Positions 45,500-54,236 of a stretch of DNA of 64,000 bases are shown here, in pieces. This stretch comes from Gammaproteobacteria bacterium (GTDB lineage: Bacteria; Pseudomonadota; Gammaproteobacteria; Pseudomonadales; JADFDG01), in the NCBI GenBank assembly GCA_018262975.1, contig JADFDG010000017.1, forward strand, positions 34,484 through 98,483, given 5' to 3'. The stretch's first letter is position 1. The number at the start of each line of letters is the position of its first letter. Made by a program: the position numbers and the translations under genes. The notes under the pieces were generated by a model. The model made no database searches, was not told the origin of the DNA, and saw nothing but the letters and a program-made list of their open reading frames with translations.

Positions 45500-45667
45500 A
45501 TGCACGCCAACGCCGAGTTCGCCATCGTCGCCCTGCTGGTCGGCGGCAGCCTGTTCTGGGTCGCGCGCGCGGCCTGGCGCGGCATTCGTGCCGCCAACGA
45601 CGCGGCGGCCGGCTGCGGGGGCTGCAAGGCCTGCGGGTCGTGTCCGACTGCGGTGCCACGCCGGTAA
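45500..45667 (+). CDS. FeoB-associated Cys-rich membrane protein
   Basis: This 55-residue protein starts at an ATG 12 bp after feoB. It has one membrane helix ('FAIVALLVGGSLFWVARAAW', about 7-26) and then 'GCGGCKACGSCP', four cysteines in a short basic tail. Small proteins of this kind, often called FeoB-associated Cys-rich, follow feoB in many bacteria and may help handle iron or redox; the exact role is not known. Codon use matches the neighbours, and the position and motif leave little doubt that it is real. Confidence 0.85.
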   Translation: MHANAEFAIVALLVGGSLFWVARAAWRGIRAANDAAAGCGGCKACGSCPTAVPRR

Positions 45668-45712
45668 GTGGCAACCGGGAGTGGCGGCGGGCATCGTGCC
45701 GCCCCGCTCAGT

Positions 45713-45760
45713 CGCCCTCGTCGGTCAGGCGGCGCCTTCCCTTCCCTCGGTCGAAGTCGC
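45713..45760. repeat. Left inverted-repeat copy flanking the amidohydrolase gene
   Basis: The 25-bp core CTTCCCTTCCCTCGGTCGA-(A)-GTCGC is preceded by CGCCCTCGTCGG. The same pieces occur in reverse orientation at 47726-47775, with one core mismatch. Read on its minus strand this copy encodes 'DFDRGKG', close to 'DVDRGKG' of the other copy. It looks like a dispersed repeat rather than a coding relic. Confidence 0.75.
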
Positions 45761-45867
45761 GGGGCAACACGACGCCCGCCACCACGGTCTTGCCCCCGTC
45801 GTGAGGGTAACGGCTAGACTGGTGCACGCGACCGCCGCGCCTGGACAAGCCATCGAGGGAGTCAGTC

Positions 45868-47649
45868 ATGTCGAGCAAGGGCATTACCCACACCACGCCG
45901 CGACGCAGCGCACGCCTGCGCTCCCCGGCCCGTCTTGTCCTGGCTGCATCGCTCGCGCTGGTGACAGCGGCCTTTGCGGGAGAACCGGCCGACACGATCT
46001 GGACCGGCGGTTCCATCCTCACCATGAATGACAAGGCGATGCGCGCCGAAGCAGTCGCCGTCCGCGACGGGCGCATCGTGGCCGTCGGCAAGGACAGGGA
46101 CGTCCTGGCGCTCAAGGGCCCCGCCACGCGCGTGCAGGATCTCGGTGGCCACGCCCTGTTGCCCGGCTTCGTGGATGCGCACAGCCATGTGCTTACCGGC
46201 GGCCTGCAGGGACTGGCCGCCAACGTGCTCGCACCCCCCGATGGCAAGGTGACGGACATTGCCTCCCTGCAGGCTGTCGTGCGCCAATGGATGGCGGAGA
46301 ACGCGGAGACTGTCCGCAAGACCAACCTGGTCATCGGCTTCGGCTACGACAACGCGACGCTCGCCGAGCAGCGCCATCCGACCCGCGATGACCTGGACGC
46401 CATCACGACCGAATTCCCGCTCGTGCTGATGCACCAGTCCGGCCACCTGCTCGCGGTGAACTCGCAGGCGCTGGCGCTCAATGGCATCACGGCGGCCACG
46501 CCGGATCCGGCCGGCGGCATCATCCGCCGCCGGGCAGGCAGCAACGAGCCGGACGGCGTCCTCGAGGAAACCGCGGCCTTCATGGCCCTGCAGAAACTGT
46601 TCGCCGGTTTCGGAGCGGACGCTTACGAGAATTTCTTCCGTGCCGGGACCGCGCTGTGGGCCAGTTACGGCTACACGACGGCCCAGGAGGGGCGCTCCAA
46701 CCCCGACACGACGGAAACCATGCGCAAGGTGGCGGCGCGCGGTGAACTGAAGATCGACGTGGTTTCCTATCCGGACGTGCTCGTCGATCGCGATTACATC
46801 AAGCAGAACGTCTCGCGGAACTACAAGGACCGCCTGCGCGTCGGCGGCGCCAAGTTGACCATCGACGGTTCGCCGCAGGGGTTCACCGCGTGGCGTGATC
46901 GCCCCTACTACAACCCGGTCGGCAATTATCCTGCCGGCTACCGCGGCTACCCGGCCGTCACCACCGATGACGCCATCGCAGCCGTTGACTGGGCCTGGGC
47001 CAACGACATCCAGATCCTCACGCACGCCAACGCCGAGGCCGCGTCGGATCTCCTGATTTCAGCCGTCAATGTCGCCCAGCTCAAACACGGAACCGGGAAA
47101 GACCTGCGCCCGGTACTGATCCATGGCCAGTTCCTGCGCGAGGACCAGGTGGACGCGCTCAAGCGGCTCGGCATCTTCCCCTCGCTGTTTCCCATGCACA
47201 CGTTCTACTGGGGCGACTGGCACACGGCGCACACGGTCGGACCTGACCTGGCACCGGACATGTCGCCCACGGGCTGGGTTCGCGAACGCGGCCTGATGTT
47301 TTCCACGCACCACGATGCACCGGTGGCCTTTCCCGATTCCATGCGCGTGCTCGCGGCGACGGTGACCCGGGTGGCCCGCGGCTCCGGCCGCGTCATCGGG
47401 CCGCACCAGCGCGTGGATGTGATAACGGCGCTCAAGGCGATGACGATCTGGCCCGCGTGGCAGCATTTCGAAGAGGACACCAAGGGTTCGATCGAGGTCG
47501 GCAAGCTCGCCGACTTCGTTATCCTGTCCAGCGATCCGACGAAGGTGCGCAAGGCGAAGCTGGCAGACATCACGGTGCTCGAAACGATCAAGGAAGGCGC
47601 AACGGTCTATCGCCGGAAGCCGGACCCCGCGACAGCCAGCGGCCCCTGA
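45868..47649 (+). CDS. Exported amidohydrolase (YtcJ-like, amidohydrolase family 3)
   Basis: The 593-residue protein has a basic N-terminus and a hydrophobic signal segment ('LVLAASLALVTAAFAG', cleavage after about residue 37). The mature part shows the amidohydrolase metal site 'FVDAHSHVLTGG' (H105, H107), 'GHLLAVNSQALAL', 'QILTHANAEAASD' and the closing 'LADFVILSSDPTKVRKAKL'. The family hydrolyses amide or ring C-N bonds with metal help; YtcJ-like proteins have diverse or unknown substrates. It is enclosed by the inverted repeats at 45713-45760 and 47726-47775, and no other gene lies between these repeats, which suggests past insertion. A leader 'GAGGGAGT' lies in front of the ATG. Confidence 0.88.
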   Translation: MSSKGITHTTPRRSARLRSPARLVLAASLALVTAAFAGEPADTIWTGGSILTMNDKAMRAEAVAVRDGRIVAVGKDRDVLALKGPATRVQDLGGHALLPGFVDAHSHVLTGGLQGLAANVLAPPDGKVTDIASLQAVVRQWMAENAETVRKTNLVIGFGYDNATLAEQRHPTRDDLDAITTEFPLVLMHQSGHLLAVNSQALALNGITAATPDPAGGIIRRRAGSNEPDGVLEETAAFMALQKLFAGFGADAYENFFRAGTALWASYGYTTAQEGRSNPDTTETMRKVAARGELKIDVVSYPDVLVDRDYIKQNVSRNYKDRLRVGGAKLTIDGSPQGFTAWRDRPYYNPVGNYPAGYRGYPAVTTDDAIAAVDWAWANDIQILTHANAEAASDLLISAVNVAQLKHGTGKDLRPVLIHGQFLREDQVDALKRLGIFPSLFPMHTFYWGDWHTAHTVGPDLAPDMSPTGWVRERGLMFSTHHDAPVAFPDSMRVLAATVTRVARGSGRVIGPHQRVDVITALKAMTIWPAWQHFEEDTKGSIEVGKLADFVILSSDPTKVRKAKLADITVLETIKEGATVYRRKPDPATASGP

Positions 47650-47725
47650 CCACGCCGCCCCCCCGCAGCTGCAAACCACCTCGCCGTCTGCACGCACGGC
47701 AAAGCGGCCGGCGTGCTGCCGGATG

Positions 47726-47775
47726 GCGACGTCGACCGAGGGAAGGGAAGCCCCCCGGGCTTCCCGACGAGGGCG
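47726..47775. repeat. Right inverted-repeat copy with internal hairpin
   Basis: The core GCGACGTCGACCGAGGGAAG is the reverse complement of the left copy with one mismatch. It contains an extra 9-bp hairpin GGGAAGCCC/GGGCTTCCC (47745-47765) and then CCGACGAGGGCG, which matches the left outer part. The peptide 'DVDRGKGSPPGFPTRAQ' appears in the plus frame but no start or stop is convincing. It lies in the 270-bp gap before the PhaC-like gene. Confidence 0.78.
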
Positions 47776-47919
47776 CAGGAGCCATCCGGCAGCGCGCCGG
47801 CCGCCCCCTCGCCCTGCGTGCCCCTGACCGCCCTGACACCGCGATTGAGCACCTCCGTCAACGACACCGCCCACCCGCTCCCTAGAATGGCGCCCATCAC
47901 ACGCACCACCGGATCCGCC

Positions 47920-49068
47920 ATGCCCAGCACCAGCACCGCCCGCCTCGCCCACCGCACCCGCGACCTGCGCCGCCGCCTCTCGCACATCGGCGAGAACGCC
48001 GTCGACTGGCTGCGCCGCGACGAACTGGTGCTCGCCGAGCGCACGCCTTACGAGGAAATCTTCCGCGAGGACATCACCTGCGTGCGGCATTACCTGCCGC
48101 TTACCGAAGCGCACATCGAGGTGCAGGGCGAGATCGTGCCGGTGGCGCGCGAGACCTACGCGATCCCGCTGGTGCTGGTCGCGCCGCTGGCCGCGACCAT
48201 GCGCATCTACGACCTGTTCCCCGACCGCAGCCTGGTGAAGTACCTGCTCGCGCGCGGTTTCGACGTGTACCTGGTGGACTGGGGCCGCCCGGAACCGCGC
48301 CACGACCAACAACACCTGGCCGATTTCTTCGCCGACCTCCTGCCGCGTGCCATCGCCGCCGTGCGCGCGCACAGCGGCAAGCAGAAACTGTCGCTGCACG
48401 GCTGGAGCTTCGGTGGCCTGTTCGCCACCTGCTACACCGCGCTGGGCGACGCAGACATCGAGAACCTCGTGCTGGTGGGTGCGCCCTGCGACTACCACGC
48501 CAACGGCGAGCTCGGTAAGCAGTACCAGCGACTGTCGCGCAGCATGAAGCGGCTGGAAAAGCTCACCGGCTTCCGCGTGCACCAGACGCACCAGCGCCTG
48601 TGGCGCTCGCCGGGCTGGGCCAACAGCCTGGCCTTCAAGGTGATCAGCCCGGTGGCCACCGTGCAGGGCTACGCCGACCTGCTGCGCCACCTGCACGACC
48701 GCGACTACGTGGCGGCGCACGCCACCAACGCCGCGTTCCTCGACGACATGACCGCCTACCCGGGCGGCGTGGTGCAGGACATGGCGCAATACCTGTTCGT
48801 GGACAACTGCCTGGCGCGCGGCGAGTTGCCGATGGCCGACAGCCGGGCGAACTGGCGCGACGTGCACGCCAACCTGCTCGCCGTGGTCGGCAAGGACGAC
48901 AGCATTGTCATGCCCCGCGCCGGGGCGCCGCTGCTGGATCTCGTCTCCAGCCGCGACAGGACGCTGCTGGAGGTGCCGGGCGGCCACATGGGCATCCTCG
49001 GCGGCTCGCGCGCGCCGGCCACCATCTGGAAACCGGTCGCCGACTGGCTGGCCGCGCGCAGCGGCTGA
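47920..49068 (+). CDS. PHA-synthase-like alpha/beta hydrolase with serine nucleophile
   Basis: The 382-residue protein follows the class III PHA synthase (PhaC) layout: 'YDLFPDRSLVKYLLARGFDV' and 'YLVDWGRPEPRHDQQHLADF' are PhaC-like, and then 'LHGWSFGGL' holds S163 where PhaC enzymes use a cysteine. D326/D327 in 'VGKDDSIV' and H356 in 'PGGHMGIL' complete a catalytic triad. With serine it should be a lipase- or depolymerase-type hydrolase rather than a polymerising synthase, though mutant PhaC-like enzymes with serine exist. ATG 47920 was chosen; 47887 is another in-frame ATG. Confidence 0.82.
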   Translation: MPSTSTARLAHRTRDLRRRLSHIGENAVDWLRRDELVLAERTPYEEIFREDITCVRHYLPLTEAHIEVQGEIVPVARETYAIPLVLVAPLAATMRIYDLFPDRSLVKYLLARGFDVYLVDWGRPEPRHDQQHLADFFADLLPRAIAAVRAHSGKQKLSLHGWSFGGLFATCYTALGDADIENLVLVGAPCDYHANGELGKQYQRLSRSMKRLEKLTGFRVHQTHQRLWRSPGWANSLAFKVISPVATVQGYADLLRHLHDRDYVAAHATNAAFLDDMTAYPGGVVQDMAQYLFVDNCLARGELPMADSRANWRDVHANLLAVVGKDDSIVMPRAGAPLLDLVSSRDRTLLEVPGGHMGILGGSRAPATIWKPVADWLAARSG

Positions 49069-49111
49069 GGCGTAAAGTCGGCGCATCGCACACACGGCAG
49101 GCAGGACAGAC

Positions 49112-49975
49112 ATGCGCATCGGTGGCCGCAGGCAGAGCAACAACATCGAGGACCGGCGCGGCGCCGGCATCGGTCGCAAGGGTGGCCTCGGCATCGGCGC
49201 GATCCTGCTCGCCGTGGCGGCGTCGTACTTCCTCGGCATCGATCCGCGCACGGCACTGCAAGTGGCGTCGCAACTGGACGGCGGTGCCGCCACGCAGCCG
49301 GCCGCCGGCCCGGTGACCGAGAGCGACCGCGAGGCCGCCGCACGCGAACTGGTGTCGGTGGTGCTGGCCGACACCGAGGACACCTGGCACAGCCTGCTCG
49401 ATTCGCCCAGGGGCCAGTACCGCGAACCGACGCTGGTGCTGTTCCGCGGCAGCACGCCTACGGCATGCGGCACCGGCCAGGCCGCCATGGGCCCCTTCTA
49501 TTGCGGCGCCGACGAGAAGATCTACATCGACCTCGGCTTCTACGACCAACTGCAGCAACGCTTCGGCGCGCCCGGCGATTTCGCGCAGGCCTACGTGATC
49601 GCCCACGAAGTGGGCCACCACGTGCAGAACCTCATGGGCATCAGTGACCGCATGCGCGAGCAGCAACGGGGTCTCGACGAGGCCCGCGCCAACGCGCTGT
49701 CGGTGAAACTCGAATTGCAGGCCGACTGCCTGGCCGGCGTCTGGGCCAACCACGCCAACCGCAGCGCCGGACTGGTGGAAGCCGGCGACTTCGAGGAAGC
49801 CATCCGTGCCGCCAGCGCCATCGGCGACGACACCCTGCAGAAGAACGCGCAGGGCTACGCGGTGCCGGACTCCTTCACGCACGGCACCTCGGAGCAGCGC
49901 GTGCGCTGGTTCCGCGCCGGCTTCGAGGCCGGCGGGATCCAGGCATGCAACACGTTCGCCGCGCAGGCGCCCTGA
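49112..49975 (+). CDS. Neutral zinc metallopeptidase (YpfJ-like) with membrane anchor
   Basis: The 287-residue protein has an N-terminal glycine/arginine-rich tail and a single membrane segment ('GLGIGAILLAVAASYFLGID', about 25-44). The catalytic motif 'IAHEVGHHVQNLMG' (H165, E166, H169) and a downstream 'LEAQADCLAGVWA'-like 'ELQADCLAGVWANHA' with the third zinc ligand mark the PF04228 neutral zinc metallopeptidases. It lies 43 bp after the PhaC-like gene. The substrate is unknown. It is convergent with aqpZ, with 7 bp between stops. Confidence 0.92.
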   Translation: MRIGGRRQSNNIEDRRGAGIGRKGGLGIGAILLAVAASYFLGIDPRTALQVASQLDGGAATQPAAGPVTESDREAAARELVSVVLADTEDTWHSLLDSPRGQYREPTLVLFRGSTPTACGTGQAAMGPFYCGADEKIYIDLGFYDQLQQRFGAPGDFAQAYVIAHEVGHHVQNLMGISDRMREQQRGLDEARANALSVKLELQADCLAGVWANHANRSAGLVEAGDFEEAIRAASAIGDDTLQKNAQGYAVPDSFTHGTSEQRVRWFRAGFEAGGIQACNTFAAQAP

Positions 49976-49982
49976 ACGGCGT

Positions 49983-50687
49983 TCAGTCCTCGCTCTTGCC
50001 GCAGAAGCGGTAGAGGCCGGCGCCGATCACGCCACCGATGATCGGCGCGACCCAGAACAGCCACAGTTGCGCCACCGCCCAGTCACCCACGTACAGCGCC
50101 ACGCCGGTGCTGCGCGCCGGGTTCACCGAGGTGTTGGTCACCGGGATGCTGATCAGGTGGATCAGGGTCAGCGCGAGGCCGATGGCGATCGGTGCGAACC
50201 CCGCCGGAGCGCGCTTGTCGGTGGCACCGAGGATGATCAGCAGGAACATCGCCGTCATCACCACCTCGCACACCAGCGCCGCCAGCAGCGAGTACTGGCC
50301 GGGCGAATGTTCACCGTAACCGTTGGAGGCAAAGCCACCGGCAACGTCGAAGCCGGCCTTGCCGCTGGCGATGAGGTACAGCACGCCACCGGCAGCAATG
50401 CCGCCCAGCACCTGCGCAACGATGTACGGCAGCAGTTGCGCCGCCGGAAAGCGGCCCGCAGCCACCAGGCCCACCGACACCGCCGGGTTCAGGTGGCAAC
50501 CGGAAATGTGGCCGATCGCGTAGGCCATGGTCAGTACGGTGAGGCCGAAAGCCAGCGACACGCCGGCAAAGCCGATGCCGAGGTCCGGCACGCCGGCCGC
50601 CAGCACGGCGCTGCCGCAGCCGCCCAGCACCAGCCAGAAGGTTCCGAAAAATTCCGCGCCGTATTTCTTCGTGTTGGACGGTTCCAT
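49983..50687 (-). CDS. aqpZ: Aquaporin Z
   Basis: The 234-residue protein has six membrane helices and both aquaporin NPA boxes: '[20 protein letters not shown]' and '[18 protein letters not shown]'. The arginine after the second NPA is the selectivity-filter residue. Opening '[20 protein letters not shown]' is typical of AqpZ, a water channel. Length and loop sequence fit AqpZ rather than the longer glycerol channels. The ATG at 50687 is separated from the divergent esterase gene by 140 bp, without any obvious operator. Confidence 0.95.
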   Translation of the reverse strand: MEPSNTKKYGAEFFGTFWLVLGGCGSAVLAAGVPDLGIGFAGVSLAFGLTVLTMAYAIGHISGCHLNPAVSVGLVAAGRFPAAQLLPYIVAQVLGGIAAGGVLYLIASGKAGFDVAGGFASNGYGEHSPGQYSLLAALVCEVVMTAMFLLIILGATDKRAPAGFAPIAIGLALTLIHLISIPVTNTSVNPARSTGVALYVGDWAVAQLWLFWVAPIIGGVIGAGLYRFCGKSED

Positions 50688-50827
50688 GCACTTGCTCCCT
50701 GTGGTCCGCACCGGGTCCCTTGCCCGGCATCCCACCTTAGCGCACGTATCCGGCAACCACCACATGGGGGCCTGCGAACCACGGGTATATACTCCCGCCG
50801 ACGCGCCTGCCCCGCCACGGAAGCCGC

Positions 50828-51745
50828 ATGACCCAAACGCTCCGCAAGACAATGCTGCGCGCCACACTGCGCAATGTCGTCAAACCGCTGAACACGCCCG
50901 CCACGCCGCTGCCGCTGATGCGGCGCATGATGCATGCCGCGTCGCTGGTGATGCGCGCGCCGCGCGGACTGGCACGCGAAGAAACCTCGCTGGGCGGCGT
51001 GCCGGCGCTGAAGCTCGTGCCACGCAACATTGATGGCTCGCGCCACCTGCTCTACCTGCACGGCGGCGCCTACATCATCGGCAGCCCGCAGGGGCACAGC
51101 GGCCTCGCTGGCCAGCTGGGCGCGGCGGCCAACATGACGGTCTGGTCCCTGGATTACCGGCTGGCGCCCGAGCACCCGTACCCGGCCGCCGAGCAGGATG
51201 CGCTCGCCGCCTACCGTGCACTGCTGGAACAAGGCATCGCCGCGCAGGACATCGCCATCGCCGGCGACTCCGCCGGTGGTGGCCTCGCGCTCGCCACCGC
51301 GCTGGCCATCCGCGACACCGGCCTGCCGGTGCCTGCCGCGCTCGCGCTGATCTCGCCGTGGGCGGACCTCACGCTGTCCGGGCGCAGCATGATCGACAAG
51401 CTCGACGTCGAACCGATGTTGACGCCCGGCTGGCTCGAGTGGGCCGCCGATGCCTATTGCGGCGTGCACGGCGCGCAGAAGGCCACGCTGCGCACGCACC
51501 CGGGCGTGTCACCGCTGTTCGGCGACTTCCGTGGGCTGCCGCCGATGATCATCCACGCCGGCAGCGACGAGGTGCTGCTCGACGACGCCATCGGCGTTTC
51601 GGAGCGCGCCCACGGCGCCGGTGTCACCGCGCAACTGCGCGTGTTCGACGGCCTCTGGCACGTGTTCCAGGCGCAGGCCGGCGTACTGGCGGAAGCCGAC
51701 GAGTCGATCGCCGAGATCGGGCAATTCCTGCGCTGGCAACGCTAG
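50828..51745 (+). CDS. Alpha/beta hydrolase, hormone-sensitive-lipase family esterase
   Basis: The 305-residue protein has the HSL-family oxyanion motif '[11 protein letters not shown]' (H78-G80), the nucleophile '[14 protein letters not shown]' with S148, '[12 protein letters not shown]' with the catalytic aspartate and 'FDGLWHVFQ' with H278. This is the carboxylesterase/lipase group acting on short to medium acyl esters. The N-terminal 45 residues are a cap region. It could hydrolyse the ester made by the Baeyer-Villiger enzyme at 40564-42072, but that link is distant. An intrinsic-type terminator follows. Confidence 0.92.
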   Translation: MTQTLRKTMLRATLRNVVKPLNTPATPLPLMRRMMHAASLVMRAPRGLAREETSLGGVPALKLVPRNIDGSRHLLYLHGGAYIIGSPQGHSGLAGQLGAAANMTVWSLDYRLAPEHPYPAAEQDALAAYRALLEQGIAAQDIAIAGDSAGGGLALATALAIRDTGLPVPAALALISPWADLTLSGRSMIDKLDVEPMLTPGWLEWAADAYCGVHGAQKATLRTHPGVSPLFGDFRGLPPMIIHAGSDEVLLDDAIGVSERAHGAGVTAQLRVFDGLWHVFQAQAGVLAEADESIAEIGQFLRWQR

Positions 51746-51772
51746 CGCGGGCATTTCGCAGGTCACCAACGA

Positions 51773-51796
51773 AAACGGGGCCCAAGGGCCCCGTTT
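51773..51796. terminator. Bidirectional intrinsic terminator
   Basis: Perfect 11-bp arms AAACGGGGCCC/GGGCCCCGTTT around AA lie between convergent esterase and metY. The T-run on the minus strand (CCGTTTTC) makes it a good terminator for metY, and TTTC on the plus strand serves the esterase. Confidence 0.85.
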
Positions 51797-51815
51797 CGTA
51801 CGCGCGACACGCGCC

Positions 51816-53087
51816 TTACACGGCGGCGAGCGCCTGGTCGAGGTCGGCCAGCAGATCGTCGCTGTGCTCGATGCCGATCGACAGGCGCACGGTGTCCACC
51901 GTCACGCCCGCCTTCGCCAGCTCCCCCGGCGACAACTGGCGGTGGGTGGTCGAAGCCGGGTGGCAGGCGAGCGACTTGGCGTCGCCGATGTTCACCAGGC
52001 GCGTGAACAGCTTCAGCGCGTCCTGGAAGCGCGCGCCACCGGCCACGCCACCTTCGACGCCGAACGTCAGGATGCCGGACGGACGGCCGCCGAGATACTT
52101 CTGCGCCAGCGCGTGGTCGCGATGGCCGGGCAGGCCGGCGTAGTTCACCCACTTCACCTTGCGGTGACCCTCGAGGAATTTCGCGACCTTCAGGGTGTTC
52201 TCGGCGATGCGGTCCATGCGCAGCGCCAGCGTCTCGATGCCCTGCAGGATCAGGAAGCTGTTGAACGGCGAGATCGCCGCGCCGGTGTTGCGCAGCGGAA
52301 CCACGCGCGCGCGGCCGATGTAGGCGGCAGCACCGAGCGCCTCGGTGTACACCACGCCGTGGTAGGAAACGTCCGGCTCGTTCAGGCGCTTGAAGCGCTC
52401 CTTGTGCTCGGCCCAGGGGAACTTGCCGCTGTCGACGATGATGCCGCCGATGCTGTTGCCGTGGCCGCCGAGGTACTTGGTGAGCGCATGCACGACGATG
52501 TCGGCGCCGAACTCGAACGGCCGGCACAGGTACGGGGACGGCACCGTGTTGTCGACAATCAGCGGCACGCCGTGGCGATGCGCGACGGTGGCCAGCGCCT
52601 CGATGTCGGTGATGTTGCCCAGCGGGTTGCCGATCGATTCGCAGAACACCGCCTTGGTGCGGCCATCGATCAGGCGTGCGAACGATTCAGGGTCACGGTA
52701 GTCGGCGAAACGCACCTCGATGCCGAACTGCGGCAGCGTGTGCGCGAACAGGTTGTAGGTGCCGCCATACAGCGTGGAGGCCGACACGATGTTGTCGCCC
52801 GCCTCGGCGATGGTCTGGATCGCGTAGGTGATGGCCGACATGCCCGAGGCGAGCGCCAGGCCGGCCACGCCGCCTTCGAGCGCGGCGACGCGCTTTTCCA
52901 GCACGTCGGTGGTCGGGTTCATGATGCGCGTGTAGATATTGCCGGCCACTTTCAGGTCGAACAGGTCCGCCCCGTGCTGGGTGTCGTCGAAGGCGTAGGA
53001 CGTGGTCTGGTAGATCGGAACGGCCACCGCCTTGGTGGTGGGGTCGGGGCTGTAGCCGGCGTGCACGGCGAGGGTTTCGGGTTTCAT
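51816..53087 (-). CDS. metY: O-acetylhomoserine (thiol)-lyase / homocysteine synthase (PLP-dependent)
   Basis: The 423-residue enzyme is a Cys/Met-metabolism PLP enzyme: 'ETLAVHAGYSPDPTTKAVAV' at the start, 'SGMSAITYAIQTIAEAGDNI', 'VDNTVPSPYLCRP' and 'VVHALTKYLGGHGNSIGG' with the PLP lysine K204. The length (over 420) and these wordings fit MetY, which makes homocysteine from O-acetylhomoserine and sulfide. Together with the alkylsulfatase it suggests active sulfur handling. The upstream 110 bp hold no clear riboswitch fold. Confidence 0.94.
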   Translation of the reverse strand: MKPETLAVHAGYSPDPTTKAVAVPIYQTTSYAFDDTQHGADLFDLKVAGNIYTRIMNPTTDVLEKRVAALEGGVAGLALASGMSAITYAIQTIAEAGDNIVSASTLYGGTYNLFAHTLPQFGIEVRFADYRDPESFARLIDGRTKAVFCESIGNPLGNITDIEALATVAHRHGVPLIVDNTVPSPYLCRPFEFGADIVVHALTKYLGGHGNSIGGIIVDSGKFPWAEHKERFKRLNEPDVSYHGVVYTEALGAAAYIGRARVVPLRNTGAAISPFNSFLILQGIETLALRMDRIAENTLKVAKFLEGHRKVKWVNYAGLPGHRDHALAQKYLGGRPSGILTFGVEGGVAGGARFQDALKLFTRLVNIGDAKSLACHPASTTHRQLSPGELAKAGVTVDTVRLSIGIEHSDDLLADLDQALAAV

Positions 53088-53198
53088 CGCGGGTCTCCCT
53101 GAACGGAATGAAATGGCCCGGGGACTATAACCCTGCCCCCGGTCACCCGCGCCAATCGCGTTTTTGACTTTCGATATGCCCGGAACGGGAATGCGGAC

Positions 53199-54098
53199 TC
53201 AGCGCAGCAGCCCCGCCAGCGCCGCTTCCAGCGTCCCGTGGCGGAAGCGGAACCCCGCGGCCTGCAGGCGCGCCGGCAACACGCGCTGGCCACCGAGCAG
53301 CATGGGGGCACGCTCGCCCAACGCCAGGCGCAGCAACGGCGCCGGCGCAAAAAGCAGCGCCGGCCGGTGCAACGCTTCCGCGAGCGTGGACGTGAACGTG
53401 GCGTTGGTGACCGGCTGCGGCGCGGTCATGTTGAACGGGCCACGCGCGCCGTCGTCTTCCAGCAGACGCAGCACGATGCTCAGGTAATCTTCCATCGCAA
53501 TCCAGCTCATCCACTGCCGCCCGTCACCCAGCCGCGCACCCAGCCCGAGGCTGAACGGCAAGCGCATGCGCCCGAGCAATCCACCGGAGGGATCCAGCAC
53601 CAGCCCCGTGCGCAGCAGGCAGACGCGCACGCCGAGGCGCTCCGCGGCCAGCGCGGCCTCCTCCCAGTCCGCGCACAGGCGCGCGGCAAAATCGCCGGCT
53701 GCAGGCGACGACTCGTCGAACGCCACGTCGCCGCCGTCACCGTAGTAGCCGATCGCCGAACCGGACAGCAGCACAGCCGGCGGACGCTGCGCACGCGCCA
53801 TCGCCGCCACCAGCTGGCCGGTGAGCGCAATGCGGCTGTCACGCAGTTGCTGCTTGCGCCGCGCCGTCCAGGCAGCATCGGCGATCGGCTCGCCGGCCAG
53901 GTTGATGACCGCGTCGAAATGCATGTCCGGGCGCCACTCGTCGAGCGAGGCCAGCGCTGCAACCTGCGGGCCGCACTTGTCGCGCACCGTGGCGGGCTTG
54001 CGGCTCAGTACGGTTACGCGGTATCCGGCCGCGACCAGCACGCGGCACAGCGGGCGGCCGATGAATCCGGTACCGCCGGTGACGAGGATCTGCTTCAT
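53199..54098 (-). CDS. SDR-type epimerase of the TIGR01777/YfcH family
   Basis: The 299-residue protein starts 'QILVTGGTGFIGRPLCRVLV' (NAD-binding) and has 'FDAVINLAGEPIADAAWTAR' and 'RDSRIALTGQLVAAM' typical of the YfcH/TIGR01777 family, with 'LLSGSAIGYYGDGGD' as the active-site region. A DUF1731-like C-terminal part ends 'RHGTLEAALAGLLR'. These are often near cell-division genes or SulA homologues; the reaction is unknown. It is divergent from the phosphotransacylase gene with 138 bp between starts. Confidence 0.9.
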   Translation of the reverse strand: MKQILVTGGTGFIGRPLCRVLVAAGYRVTVLSRKPATVRDKCGPQVAALASLDEWRPDMHFDAVINLAGEPIADAAWTARRKQQLRDSRIALTGQLVAAMARAQRPPAVLLSGSAIGYYGDGGDVAFDESSPAAGDFAARLCADWEEAALAAERLGVRVCLLRTGLVLDPSGGLLGRMRLPFSLGLGARLGDGRQWMSWIAMEDYLSIVLRLLEDDGARGPFNMTAPQPVTNATFTSTLAEALHRPALLFAPAPLLRLALGERAPMLLGGQRVLPARLQAAGFRFRHGTLEAALAGLLR

Positions 54099-54236
54099 GC
54101 GGGCTCCAGGGCGAGGGGTGGACACAACCGGGATGGTTGACGCCGGGCAACAAGTCGCCGTGTCTGCGTTTCCGGGTATCACCCGCGCATGCTACATATC
54201 CGGGCACCGCCTGACATTGACCGCCGGGGAGCCACC

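Noticed and set aside
47713..47919. In-frame upstream extension of the PhaC-like gene beginning at 47713
   Set aside because: The extension runs through the dispersed repeat and contains no conserved sequence; the family N-terminus fits the ATG at 47920.
53088..53198. SAM or SAH riboswitch before metY
   Set aside because: No conserved riboswitch helices or T-run could be seen in the short leader.
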